Shown piece by piece: positions 17,939-26,196 of a DNA stretch of 64,000 nt. The stretch is from CAVVAL01 sp963740215 (GTDB taxonomy: Bacteria; Actinomycetota; Actinomycetes; Mycobacteriales; Cryptosporangiaceae). Under the pieces are notes generated by a model. That model worked only from the letters and a program-made list of their open reading frames with translations. It had not been told where the DNA came from and made no database searches. A program made the position numbers and the translations under genes. The stretch is from NCBI GenBank assembly GCA_963740215.1, contig CAVUDJ010000021.1, positions 62,001-126,000 on the forward strand. Reading direction: 5' to 3'. Every line of letters begins with the position of its first letter. The stretch's first letter is position 1.

Positions 17939-18580
17939 TCATTTGGCAGGGGCGTACGCCGGAGCCGGCGTCACCGTCAGGCGTGGCAGGAAGAAATGCA
18001 CCAGCGGGCCGATCGACACCGCGTAGAGCACCGTCCCGATGCCGACCGTGCCGCCGAGCGCCCAGCCGATCAGCAGGACCGCGGCCTCGATACCGGTCCT
18101 GACCAGCCGGATCGAGCCGCCGGTGCGCCGCACCAGCCCGGTCATCAGCCCGTCGCGCGGTCCCGGCCCCAGGCCGGCACCGATGTAGCACCCTCCGGCC
18201 ACCCCGTTGAGGACGATGCCACCGACCAGCAGCAGTGACCGGGCCGCGAGCGACTCCGGACCATCGAGCAGAACCAACGTCAGGTCGACGGCCAGGCCGA
18301 TCACGACGACGTTGCTGATCGTGCCGATCCCCGGCCACTGCCGCAGCGGGATCCAGAACAGCAGCACCAGCGCGCCGACCACGATCGTCACCGTGCCGAA
18401 GGACCAGCCCAGACGCTCGGCCAGCCCCTGGTGGAACACGTCCCACGGGTCGAGGCCGAGGCCCGCGCGGATCTGCATCGCCATGCTGACGCCGTAGAGC
18501 ACCAGGCCGATGTAGAGCTGGACCAGCCGGCGCACCGGCCGGTCGGTAAGTGGCCGGGTGGCCTCGTCGAGAACGGTCAT
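17939..18580 (-). CDS. yczE: YczE/YitT-like integral membrane protein
   Basis: 213 residues, ATG at 18580. Five or six membrane helices; the conserved GLGLDPWDVFHQGLAE and GAGLGPGPRDGLMTGLVRRTG motifs are the repeated signature of the YczE family. Divergent from a MocR-type regulator with a 61-bp shared promoter region, the arrangement reported for yczR-yczE pairs. Transport role is presumed, substrate unknown. Confidence 0.82.
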   Translation of the reverse strand: MTVLDEATRPLTDRPVRRLVQLYIGLVLYGVSMAMQIRAGLGLDPWDVFHQGLAERLGWSFGTVTIVVGALVLLFWIPLRQWPGIGTISNVVVIGLAVDLTLVLLDGPESLAARSLLLVGGIVLNGVAGGCYIGAGLGPGPRDGLMTGLVRRTGGSIRLVRTGIEAAVLLIGWALGGTVGIGTVLYAVSIGPLVHFFLPRLTVTPAPAYAPAK

Positions 18581-18588
18581 GGCCCAAC

Positions 18589-18624
18589 ATTGGCTCACGA
18601 TTGGTCTTGGATTCCATAGCCAAT
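18589..18624. promoter_or_regulatory. Candidate MocR operator in the yczE/yczR divergent promoter
   Basis: Two direct ATTGG repeats eleven bases apart (18589-18593, 18600-18604) and an inverted CCAAT at 18620-18624. MocR regulators usually bind direct repeats in their own divergent promoter, so this is the likely site. Inferred from position and repeat pattern only. Confidence 0.45.
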
Positions 18625-18641
18625 TCTGAGAAAGTGGCTCC

Positions 18642-20087
18642 ATGATCGACGCATTGGACGATCGACGAGTCGGCGGCCACCACCTTTCCCGGATCCTCGG
18701 TGACTGGCGCGGCACCGACGCGGCCTACGCCGGGCTGGCGGCAAGGATCCGGCTGCTCATCCTCGACGGGCGCCTCCCACTGCACACGAGGCTGCCCGCC
18801 GAGCGCGAGCTGGCCGAGACACTGGACGTCAGCCGCACGACGGTCGCCGCCGCGTACGAACGGCTCCGCGCCGACGGCTACCTGCGCAGCCGCCGCGGCT
18901 CGGGCACCTGGACAGACATCCCGACCGCCGGTCATCGCGGCCCCGCGCCCTGGGTCACGCTGAACCCCGACGACGTCATCGACCTCGCGCACGCCGCACC
19001 CAGCGCGCCCGTCGAGATCCTGCACCAGGCCGCGGACACCGCAGTCGCGCAGCTTGCCCGGTACCTGCCGACGCACGGGTACGACCCGCTCGGGCTGGCG
19101 CCGCTTCGGATCGCCGTGGCCGAGCGGTACACCGCACGGGGCGCCCCCACGACACCGGAGCAGATCCTCGTTACGGGCGGGGCGCAGAGCGCGTTCTCGC
19201 TGGTCCTAGGGCTACTCGCCAGCCCGGGAGACCGCGTGCTGGTCGAGCATCCGACGTACCCGAACGCCCTCGACTCGATCGCGCGGGCCGGTTGCCGGGC
19301 GGTGCCGGTGGGCTTCACAGGGCCCGGCTGGGACCTGGACATGATCGGTGCCACGGTCCGTCAGTCGGCTCCGCGACTTGCGTACCTGATAACCGATTTT
19401 CACAACCCGACCGGCCGGTGCATGACAACGGATCAGCGGGAGTCGCTGGTTGAACTCGCGGAACGCACCAGGACTCCGCTGGTCATCGACGAGACCGTCG
19501 TCGAGCTGGGGCTCGACCACCCGGCGCCGCCGCCGCTCGCCGCGCACGACACCGCCGGGCTGGTGATCGCCACCGGCTCGACCAGCAAGACGTTCTGGGG
19601 CGGGCTGCGGATCGGGTGGGTACGGGCGCCGGCCGCGGTGATCCGGCGGCTCGCGGCGGTGCGCGCGTCGGCCGACCTCGCCAGCCCTGTCTTCGAACAG
19701 CTCGCGACCGTCGAGTTGCTGCACCGGATCGAGGAGACGGTCGAGCTGCGGCGACAGACGTTCCGCGAACAGCGGGACCACCTCGCGGCGCTGCTCCGTA
19801 GCCGGCTTCCGCACTGGCAGTTCACGCTGCCGCCCGGCGGGCTGAGCCTGTGGGCGGACCTCGGCGCGCCGATCTCCAGCGCGGTCGTGGTCGCCGCCGA
19901 ACGGTACGGCGTGCAGGTGTCGGCGGGACCGCGGTTCGGGCTGGACGGCGCGTTCGAGCAGTACCTACGGCTGCCGTACACGCTGCCGACGGCCGAGCTC
20001 GACCGCGCGGTGGACCGGCTGGTCGCGGCCGCAGCGTCGGTGCCGTTCGGGGCTGACGTCATGCCGCCGATCGCCGACCTGGTGTGA
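18642..20087 (+). CDS. yczR: MocR family transcriptional regulator (GntR HTH + aminotransferase-like domain)
   Basis: 481 residues, ATG at 18642. N-terminal winged helix of GntR type (LPLHTRLPAERELAETLDVSRTTVAAAYERLRADGYLRSRRGSGTW), a linker, then a fold-type I aminotransferase domain with the PLP lysine in ATGSTSKTFWGGLRIGW. MocR proteins sense PLP or an amino acid and control a divergent gene, here the yczE-like membrane protein. The symbol is by analogy with characterised yczR. Confidence 0.82.
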   Translation: MIDALDDRRVGGHHLSRILGDWRGTDAAYAGLAARIRLLILDGRLPLHTRLPAERELAETLDVSRTTVAAAYERLRADGYLRSRRGSGTWTDIPTAGHRGPAPWVTLNPDDVIDLAHAAPSAPVEILHQAADTAVAQLARYLPTHGYDPLGLAPLRIAVAERYTARGAPTTPEQILVTGGAQSAFSLVLGLLASPGDRVLVEHPTYPNALDSIARAGCRAVPVGFTGPGWDLDMIGATVRQSAPRLAYLITDFHNPTGRCMTTDQRESLVELAERTRTPLVIDETVVELGLDHPAPPPLAAHDTAGLVIATGSTSKTFWGGLRIGWVRAPAAVIRRLAAVRASADLASPVFEQLATVELLHRIEETVELRRQTFREQRDHLAALLRSRLPHWQFTLPPGGLSLWADLGAPISSAVVVAAERYGVQVSAGPRFGLDGAFEQYLRLPYTLPTAELDRAVDRLVAAAASVPFGADVMPPIADLV

Positions 20088-20123
20088 GGGAATCACCACC
20101 CATGCCCGGAACGTTCTCGTGGC

Positions 20124-20639
20124 ATGACTGAGATCGCTGTCTTCGGGATGGGCTGTTTCTGGGGCGCCGAGCGCATCTTCTGGCGGACGCCGGGCGTCGA
20201 GGCGACGTCGGTCGGGTACGCCGGCGGGCACACCGACAACCCCACCTACCACGAGGTATGCACCGGGCGCACCGGCCACGCCGAAGTGGTGCAGGTCGTC
20301 TACGACCCCGCCAAGGTCAGCTACGAGGAGCTGCTCAAGGTCTTCTGGGAGAACCACGACCCGACGCAGGGCATGCGGCAGGGCAACGACGTCGGCACGC
20401 AGTACCGCTCCGTGATCTACACGACCACGCCCGAGCAGGCGAAGTCCGCCGAGGCGAGCCGGGACGCGTTCCAGCCGGTCGTCACCGGTACGGGCTACGG
20501 GAAGATCACGACCGAGATCGCGCCGCTCGGCCAGTACCACCTGGCCGAGGAGTACCACCAGCGGTACTTGGAGAAGAACCCCGGCGGCTACTGCAACATC
20601 GGCCCCACCGGAATGTCGTGCCCGATAGGAATCGTCTGA
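20124..20639 (+). CDS. msrA: Peptide methionine sulfoxide reductase A
   Basis: 171 residues, ATG at 20124. The catalytic G-C-F-W-G motif is at residues 10-14; GYAGGHTDNPTYHEVCTGRTGHAE is the substrate pocket. A recycling cysteine occurs near the C terminus (GGYCNIGPTGMSC). Reduces methionine-S-sulfoxide in proteins and free methionine in the cytoplasm. Confidence 0.96.
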   Translation: MTEIAVFGMGCFWGAERIFWRTPGVEATSVGYAGGHTDNPTYHEVCTGRTGHAEVVQVVYDPAKVSYEELLKVFWENHDPTQGMRQGNDVGTQYRSVIYTTTPEQAKSAEASRDAFQPVVTGTGYGKITTEIAPLGQYHLAEEYHQRYLEKNPGGYCNIGPTGMSCPIGIV

Positions 20640-21128
20640 ATCCCTCAGCGACGCGCCCGTTCCCACGCGTCAGCCGTACGCGGTGCGTCGATCGTGCGTA
20701 GGTGGCCAGTTACTCGGGCCGCAAAATCGGGGTCCCCTTCCGGGCGCTGGCCGCACAGGCGCACGTACGGTTCCACGACGGCAGCCCCCACACCGGGTCT
20801 GAACTCGACTGGACCTCGCCCCGATGCCGCGCCTTTGCCGCACGGTAGGCAACCCGATCCAACGCCCTGTCGATCCTGCCGAGCTCAAGCTCAGCCATGA
20901 TCGCCTCGATAGGCTGGTCCCAATGGCGTGGGCTCGGGCAGCGGCTTCTGCAGCCAGTCCGCCGCGTGCTCCTGCCGCCGTCCACACTTCACCAGTTTCG
21001 CAGCCCAGCGCTACGGGTGCTGACGGTGGTGTCCGGTATCGCCGACCGCCCGCCAACTGGGCTCGAATTGGAACCCCGGATACCCTGATCACCCGCCCGA
21101 CCGGCGCACACTCGGGCATGCTCGGGTC
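20640..21128. other. Intergenic region with a possible minus-strand gene remnant
   Basis: About 490 bp without a good gene. A minus-strand ORF at 20710-20898 begins MAELELGRIDRALDRVAYRAAKA, a helical and plausibly coding stretch, but continues with Cys/Trp-rich sequence that looks random. It may be the end of a decayed gene. No repeats or RNA gene seen. Confidence 0.35.
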
Positions 21129-22307
21129 ATGACGACCACCGCGCTGCGCGCCGGCTGGCTCTTCGACGGCGTGGCGGCGGCGTTGGTGCCGAACCCGACC
21201 GTCGTCGTGCAGAACGACGTCATCGTGTCGGTGGAGGCGGACGGACCGCCGCCCGAGGGGGCGACAGTCGTCGACCTGCCCGGCGCGACGATCATGCCCG
21301 GCCTGATCGACTCACACGTCCACCTCGCGTTCGACGCGTCGGACGACCCGGTCGCCACCCTCGCCCGGCGGGACGACGCCGCGGCACTCGCCGCGATGGC
21401 CGTGGCCGCCCGCACGGCGTTGCGCGCCGGCGTGACCACCGTGCGGGACCTCGGCGACCGCGGATATCTGTCCCTGGTGCTGCGTGCGAACGCGGCTGCA
21501 GACCGATCACTGCCCACCATCGTCGCGGCGGGGCCGCCGATCACCACGCCGGGTGGCCACTGCCACTACCTCGGCGGCGAGATCGACGGGCGGGGCGTGC
21601 GTGGAGCGGTTCGCGAGCACGCCGAGCGCGGAGTCGACGTCATCAAGATCATGGCGAGTGGCGGCAACCTCACGCCGGGCAGCCGGCCGGAGATCGCCCA
21701 GTTCAGCGCGGCCGAACTGCGGGCCGCGGTCGAGGAGGCGCACCGGCACGGCCTGCCAGTCGCCGCCCACGCGCACGGTACGCAGGCGATCGTCGACGCG
21801 CTCGCCGCTGGCGTAGACAACCTCGAACACGTCACCTTCATGACTGCGGACGGCGTCGACACCATGCCGGACGACCTGCTCGCAAGCATCGGCGCGCGCC
21901 CCGTGACGCTCGGAATCACCTTGGGCGTGAAGCCCATCGACGGCGTGGCGCCCAGCCCCATGGCCAGTCGCCTACCGGCACTGGTCGCCAACATGCGCCG
22001 TCTGCACGGGGCGGGTGCCTCGATGGTCCCCGGCACCGATGCGGGTGTGGGGCCGCAGAAGCCCCACGACGTCCTCGGCTGGGCCATCCCGCAGTTCGTG
22101 CGGATCGGCATGACCCCGGTGGAGGCGCTGCATGCGGCCACCTCGCGGGCAGCGGCCCTGTGTGGTCTCGGCGATCGGAAGGGCAGAGTGGCGGCAGGCT
22201 TCGACGCAGACCTGCTTGTGCTCGACGGCAACCCGCTTGAGGACCTGTCCGCCCTCCACCGCATCCGCTCGGTGTACGTCCGCGGCTCGGCCGTGGGCAC
22301 AGTTTGA
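21129..22307 (+). CDS. Amidohydrolase family protein
   Basis: 392 residues, ATG at 21129. The metal-dependent hydrolase fold is marked by PGLIDSHVHLAFDAS (first His pair), IKIMASGGNLTPGSRPEIAQ (the carboxylated Lys region), AHAHGTQAIVDALAAGVDNLEH and PGTDAGVGPQKPHD (final Asp). Closest in feel to imidazolonepropionase-like or Xaa-Pro dipeptidase-like amidohydrolases. Cytoplasmic, no signal peptide. Substrate unknown. Confidence 0.88.
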   Translation: MTTTALRAGWLFDGVAAALVPNPTVVVQNDVIVSVEADGPPPEGATVVDLPGATIMPGLIDSHVHLAFDASDDPVATLARRDDAAALAAMAVAARTALRAGVTTVRDLGDRGYLSLVLRANAAADRSLPTIVAAGPPITTPGGHCHYLGGEIDGRGVRGAVREHAERGVDVIKIMASGGNLTPGSRPEIAQFSAAELRAAVEEAHRHGLPVAAHAHGTQAIVDALAAGVDNLEHVTFMTADGVDTMPDDLLASIGARPVTLGITLGVKPIDGVAPSPMASRLPALVANMRRLHGAGASMVPGTDAGVGPQKPHDVLGWAIPQFVRIGMTPVEALHAATSRAAALCGLGDRKGRVAAGFDADLLVLDGNPLEDLSALHRIRSVYVRGSAVGTV

Positions 22308-22388
22308 TGGACGAACGCTGCAGGGCACGGGCACATGTCTGGAGGCTCGTCCCGAACGGCATGAGCTGCCCAATCGGCATCGCGTAGA

Positions 22389-23075
22389 TCAACCCGTAGC
22401 GGCCGGGTGCGTGTTGCCGTCGCTCACGTAGCGGCGCGTGGTTGGCCGCCGCAGCAGCACGAGCGCGACGACTGACGCTGTGGTCTGCGCCAGTGCCCAC
22501 GGCAGTAGAAGCCACTCGTAGGCGTGCACCAGGCTCTCGCCGACGTAGGGGACGACAGGGGCGTTCTCACCGGTGCGCACCGCCTCGAAGGCGTAGGGCG
22601 CGACCACCAGCAGCGCGAGTACCGCGACGACCGACTGCACGGCGACGACCACGACCACCGTGCGGTACATGCGCCGAGCCAGCGGCCGCCGCCGCATGAG
22701 GAGCCACCCGAGGCCGACATGAGCCACGGTGATGAGGGAGTAGCCGACCACCCAGACCACGGATTTGAGCCACCAGTCCCCGAAGAAAAGCCCCGAGATG
22801 CGAAGCGCCAGGCTGTCTGGTTCCACGATCGTGAAGTACAGCCACAGGAAAAAGGCACCGTCCGGAAAGTGGTTCCACCGGCCGCTGGTGGGCAGCCCCT
22901 GGACCAGATAGAACAGCGAGAAGCCGAGCACGGGCAGGCGCAACGCCGCGCGCGCCAAGATCCAGCCGCCGGCCTCCGCGAGCTCCCGCGGCGGCCGGTC
23001 GACGGGCGCGCTGTGACCACGACCAATCTCGTCCGGGTGGCCGATCTGCCTGTTGGTCCACTCTGCGTCGCGCAT
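22389..23075 (-). CDS. Predicted four-helix membrane protein of unknown function
   Basis: 228 residues, ATG at 23075. After a polar N terminus of ~40 residues there are four hydrophobic segments (AALRLPVLGFSLFYLVQGL, VVWVVGYSLITVAHVGLGWLL, TVVVVVAVQSVVAVLALLVV, and LLLPWALAQTTASVVALVLL). I do not recognise the family. It stands alone between an amidohydrolase (convergent) and a decayed permease. Confidence 0.65.
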   Translation of the reverse strand: MRDAEWTNRQIGHPDEIGRGHSAPVDRPPRELAEAGGWILARAALRLPVLGFSLFYLVQGLPTSGRWNHFPDGAFFLWLYFTIVEPDSLALRISGLFFGDWWLKSVVWVVGYSLITVAHVGLGWLLMRRRPLARRMYRTVVVVVAVQSVVAVLALLVVAPYAFEAVRTGENAPVVPYVGESLVHAYEWLLLPWALAQTTASVVALVLLRRPTTRRYVSDGNTHPAATG

Positions 23076-23139
23076 GCGGCGAGTGTTGTCGAGCGGGGCA
23101 AGCTCCGCTCAGCTGTGCACACGGCCACGTGGACGCCGC

Positions 23140-24134
23140 CTAGGCGAAGCCGTCGGACTGGCGGCGGAGCACCGGAACGCCCGCCAGCAACGCCAGCGCA
23201 AGTCCGCTGGCCAGCACGATGCCCGCGGTATGCGACGTGACCGCGACACCATCCAGGTCCGCGCCGCGCGAGTTAAGGGCTGGGCTCAGCAGCGCCACGG
23301 CGGCAACGGCGCCGCCGAGCCCAACCACTCCAGCCGCCGCCGCGCCGACCAGGCCCCACGGCGATGAGCCGCGCGCCTGCCTAGCCAGCCAGATCGCCAG
23401 GCCGCCACCGACGCCGAGCGTCAGAAGCAGGACCAGCACGAGGCCGGGCGTCAGTTCGTGCCAGTCCTGCGAGACGAGGCCAGCATGGACCAGTTGGTCC
23501 CTCGTCTGCGCCGTCACGCCAGGTCCTGCGACCTCTCGCGCATCGCGCAGCACCGCCGCCGGATCCGCCCCCGAATCAATCGCCACGACCACCTCCGTGA
23601 CCGGGCCCGGTGCGGCGAGGATGGCGACGTAGCCGGTGTCCGGCCGGCGTAATCCGGTGCTGTCCACGGTGCCGACCACGGTGACGTGCTGCTCACCGGC
23701 CGGGCCATCGGCGATCCGCAGAGTCGTGCCGATGGCCCAACCGTGCTCGCGGGCGCTCTCCGCGTCGATGACCGCCTCACCCGGCCGCGCGGGCTCCCTG
23801 CCGGCACTGGTTCGAGCCCACGCAGCTCCGGACTGGCCGGCAGGGTGTGCACTGCGACGTGTCGACCCGCAATTATCGCGGCCGCCGCACTGATGCCGTC
23901 GGCGGCGCGCACGCCGGGTACAGCACGGAGTCGGTCAACGGCAGCGGGATCGAAGCCCGCTCCGCCGGGCTCGGCGCGCAGGAGGAGGTCGACCGGCGCC
24001 CACTGGCGCTCCAGCGCCGCCCGCTGTGTCGCCATCGCCGTGTCGGTGAAGACCAGGGCGGCACCAGCCAGACCCGTGGCCACCGCGATGGTCACGGTGA
24101 CCGGAAGCAGCCGCCAGGAGCGCCAGAGTCCCAT
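23140..24134 (-). pseudogene. Truncated, frameshifted FtsX/MacB-type ABC permease
   Basis: The first frame (ATG at 24134) has an N-terminal membrane helix (LLPVTVTIAVATGLAGAALVF) and the periplasmic region of a large permease, and shifts near 23805. The product continues in the next frame as EPARPGEAVIDAESAREHGWAIG... through three membrane helices to the stop at 23140. Even after repair (~330 residues) it is shorter than the usual ~800-residue duplicated permease, and no ATPase gene is adjacent. Lies at the left edge of the lower-GC island. Confidence 0.7.
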
Positions 24135-24421
24135 GTGCCTACCTCTCGTTTCTGAGGCCGTACAGGCTATTCAGACTGTCAAGCACGCCGGGTCACTCAC
24201 ACTGTCACGCTCGATGGATGAGGGCTCGCCTCATTTCTCTGCCGTTCATCGTTCTCTGGCTCCGCGGTACGTCGGTGTTAAACGTCACAGATGGCTTCCC
24301 AGCTATCAATTGAACAGGTTGGATGTGAAACCTCTGCGGCCCGCAATGAGGCGGGGCGGCGTCTTGACGTGGCCGCATGCCGTAGAGGGCAAGCCTTCTC
24401 TGGTGACGGCGGGGGGATGTA
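24135..24421. promoter_or_regulatory. Promoter region of the oxygenase-methyltransferase-acyltransferase operon
   Basis: 287 bp of lower GC (runs such as CATTTCTCTGCCGTTCATCGTT and GGTGTTAAACGTCACAGATG) between the decayed permease and the oxygenase start. A GGGGGGAT ribosome site precedes the ATG at 24422. No precise promoter can be fixed. Confidence 0.4.
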
Positions 24422-25291
24422 ATGAGCACATCCGAAGCTCGGCTGATTGAACAGGTGGTCAACACAGCTCGCTATCCCCTGGCGGCGCCAGGAACCGACG
24501 GCTGGAACGATGTCGTTTCACGCATTCGACGTGAGCTGCACACCATCGGATGTAGCGTGCTATCCGATTTCATCCGACCTTCCGTGCGTGAATCGTTGCA
24601 GCAGGAATGTGCGGCGGTCGCCCCGTTGGCGTATTACGATGTCGAGACGGTCAACGTCTACAACATCTCGACAGACCTGTCCCTGCCAGAAGATCATCCT
24701 GGTCGCATAGCCATGCGGCGCGGTAACGCATTTGTGCCACGCGACCGCATCTCGGCGGATCTGATCATCCACCAGCTCTATTCGAGCGAGCTGTTCCAGC
24801 GTTTCGTCGCTAGCTGCTTCGAACTGCCTCGCCTCTACGAACTGGCGGACCGCCTGTCCGGGCTCTGCCTCAATGTGGTCAAGCCTGGGATGGAGCATCC
24901 GTGGCATTTCGATACGAACGAGTTCACGGTGAGCATGCTCACGCAGGAACCGCAGGCGGGCGGTGTCTTTGAGTACTGCCCGAACATCAGATCGGTGTCC
25001 GAGGAGAATCTCGACGACGTACGCGCTGTGCTGGTTGGCGCCGGCGACCAGTTGATCCGCCGCCTGCTACTGCAGCCGGGCGACCTGCAGCTGTTCAAGG
25101 GCCGCTACTCGCTACATCGAGTGAGTCGCGTGCAGGGTGGGACAGCGCGCCATTCGGCGATCTTCGCATATAGCGAACTTCCCGGTGTCATCGGCAGCGA
25201 AGCTCGGACACGACAGCTTTTCGGCCGTGTACTGCCGCAGCATTTAGCGGCCGAGGAGCGCACGGTACGGGCGGACCAGTTACTGGACTGA
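24422..25291 (+). CDS. BesD/HalD-like Fe(II)/2-oxoglutarate oxygenase, hydroxylase-type active site
   Basis: 289 residues. WHFDTNEFTVSMLTQ (residues 161-175), GGVFEYCPNIRS, LQPGDLQLFKGRYSLHRVS and RHSAIFAYSE match the free-amino-acid halogenase/hydroxylase family typified by BesD and HalB/HalD. Metal ligands are H162, D164 and H232, and R243 probably holds 2-oxoglutarate. Halogenases of this family replace the Asp by Gly (HxG); here it is H-F-D, so hydroxylation of an amino acid or its methylated derivative is the better prediction. First gene of a three-gene operon with a methyltransferase (20-bp gap) and a carnitine-type acyltransferase. GC content is clearly below that of neighbours, suggesting transfer. 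Confidence 0.82.
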   Translation: MSTSEARLIEQVVNTARYPLAAPGTDGWNDVVSRIRRELHTIGCSVLSDFIRPSVRESLQQECAAVAPLAYYDVETVNVYNISTDLSLPEDHPGRIAMRRGNAFVPRDRISADLIIHQLYSSELFQRFVASCFELPRLYELADRLSGLCLNVVKPGMEHPWHFDTNEFTVSMLTQEPQAGGVFEYCPNIRSVSEENLDDVRAVLVGAGDQLIRRLLLQPGDLQLFKGRYSLHRVSRVQGGTARHSAIFAYSELPGVIGSEARTRQLFGRVLPQHLAAEERTVRADQLLD

Positions 25292-25311
25292 ACCAAAGAG
25301 GAGCATAACCC

Positions 25312-26169
25312 GTGCAGTTTCACACTACCGGGAAAGTTTCCCTCGATCACATCTACACGCAACCCGATCCTCGCGCCTACTTCAGCACGTTGCGGCAGCT
25401 CGACTACTGTATTCCTCAGCTCGCCAAGCCGCACTTCGCACAGCTCATCCAGGAGTACCAGGCATCTCGGCGGATCCGACATCCGAATGTCCTGGACATC
25501 GGCTGCTCGTACGGCATCAATGCGGCGCTCCTGAAGTTCGATGCCACTATGGACGAGTTGTACGAGCGCTACTGCGGCCCGGATGCCGAGAGTCAGACCC
25601 GCCGCGCGCTGCTCGCTCGCGACCGGGACCTGGCGCATTCCCGCGGTCGCCAGAGCGGCGCCCGCTTTGTGGGCCTCGACGTCTCACGTCCCGCCCTCGG
25701 CTACGCGCACCGGGCCGGCTTCCTCGACGTCGCGGTGCACGCCAACCTGGAAGAACGGGGCCTTACGGAGCGCGAACGCGAGCAGCTCAGCGGGGTCGAC
25801 CTTGTTATCTCAACCGGTTGCCTCGGCTATGTCGGTGGCCGGACCCTCTCGCAGATCGCACAGGCAAACGGCGAGCGTCGACCATGGATGGCGCACTTTG
25901 TCCTGCGGATGTATCCGTTTGAACCCGTGGCGGACGTCCTGGCCGGGCTAGGATACGAAACTATTCACCTCGACCGCGTATTCAAGCAACGACGGTTCGC
26001 CTCCCGAGAGGAGCAGTCGCTCGTCCTGGACACGCTGTCAGCGATGGGCCTCGATCCACGAGGCATGGAAGCCGACGGCTGGCTCTACGCACAGCTATAC
26101 CTTTCCCGGCCGCGAGCCAAGGAACCTATCGCGGTCGTAGACCTCGCAACGAGGGCGTCAACCGCGTAA
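25312..26169 (+). CDS. Class I SAM-dependent methyltransferase in the oxygenase operon
   Basis: 285 residues, GTG start with AGAGGAG eight bases upstream. Motif I is VLDIGCSYGINAALLKF (residues ~61-77), with FVGLDVSRPALGYAHRAG as the acidic motif II and VDLVISTGCLGYVGG as the following strand. The N-terminal YFSTLRQLDYCIPQLAKPHFAQL helix pair is specific to this subfamily. Methyl acceptor unknown; context points to the amine of a hydroxylated amino acid or to a related small molecule. Confidence 0.8.
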   Translation: MQFHTTGKVSLDHIYTQPDPRAYFSTLRQLDYCIPQLAKPHFAQLIQEYQASRRIRHPNVLDIGCSYGINAALLKFDATMDELYERYCGPDAESQTRRALLARDRDLAHSRGRQSGARFVGLDVSRPALGYAHRAGFLDVAVHANLEERGLTEREREQLSGVDLVISTGCLGYVGGRTLSQIAQANGERRPWMAHFVLRMYPFEPVADVLAGLGYETIHLDRVFKQRRFASREEQSLVLDTLSAMGLDPRGMEADGWLYAQLYLSRPRAKEPIAVVDLATRASTA

Positions 26170-26196
26170 TTTGAAACTAGCGATGTCGAGGTTAAA

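Noticed and set aside
24422..25291. Amino-acid halogenase
   Set aside because: The metal motif is H-F-D, keeping the aspartate; halogenases of this family have glycine there to open a chloride site.
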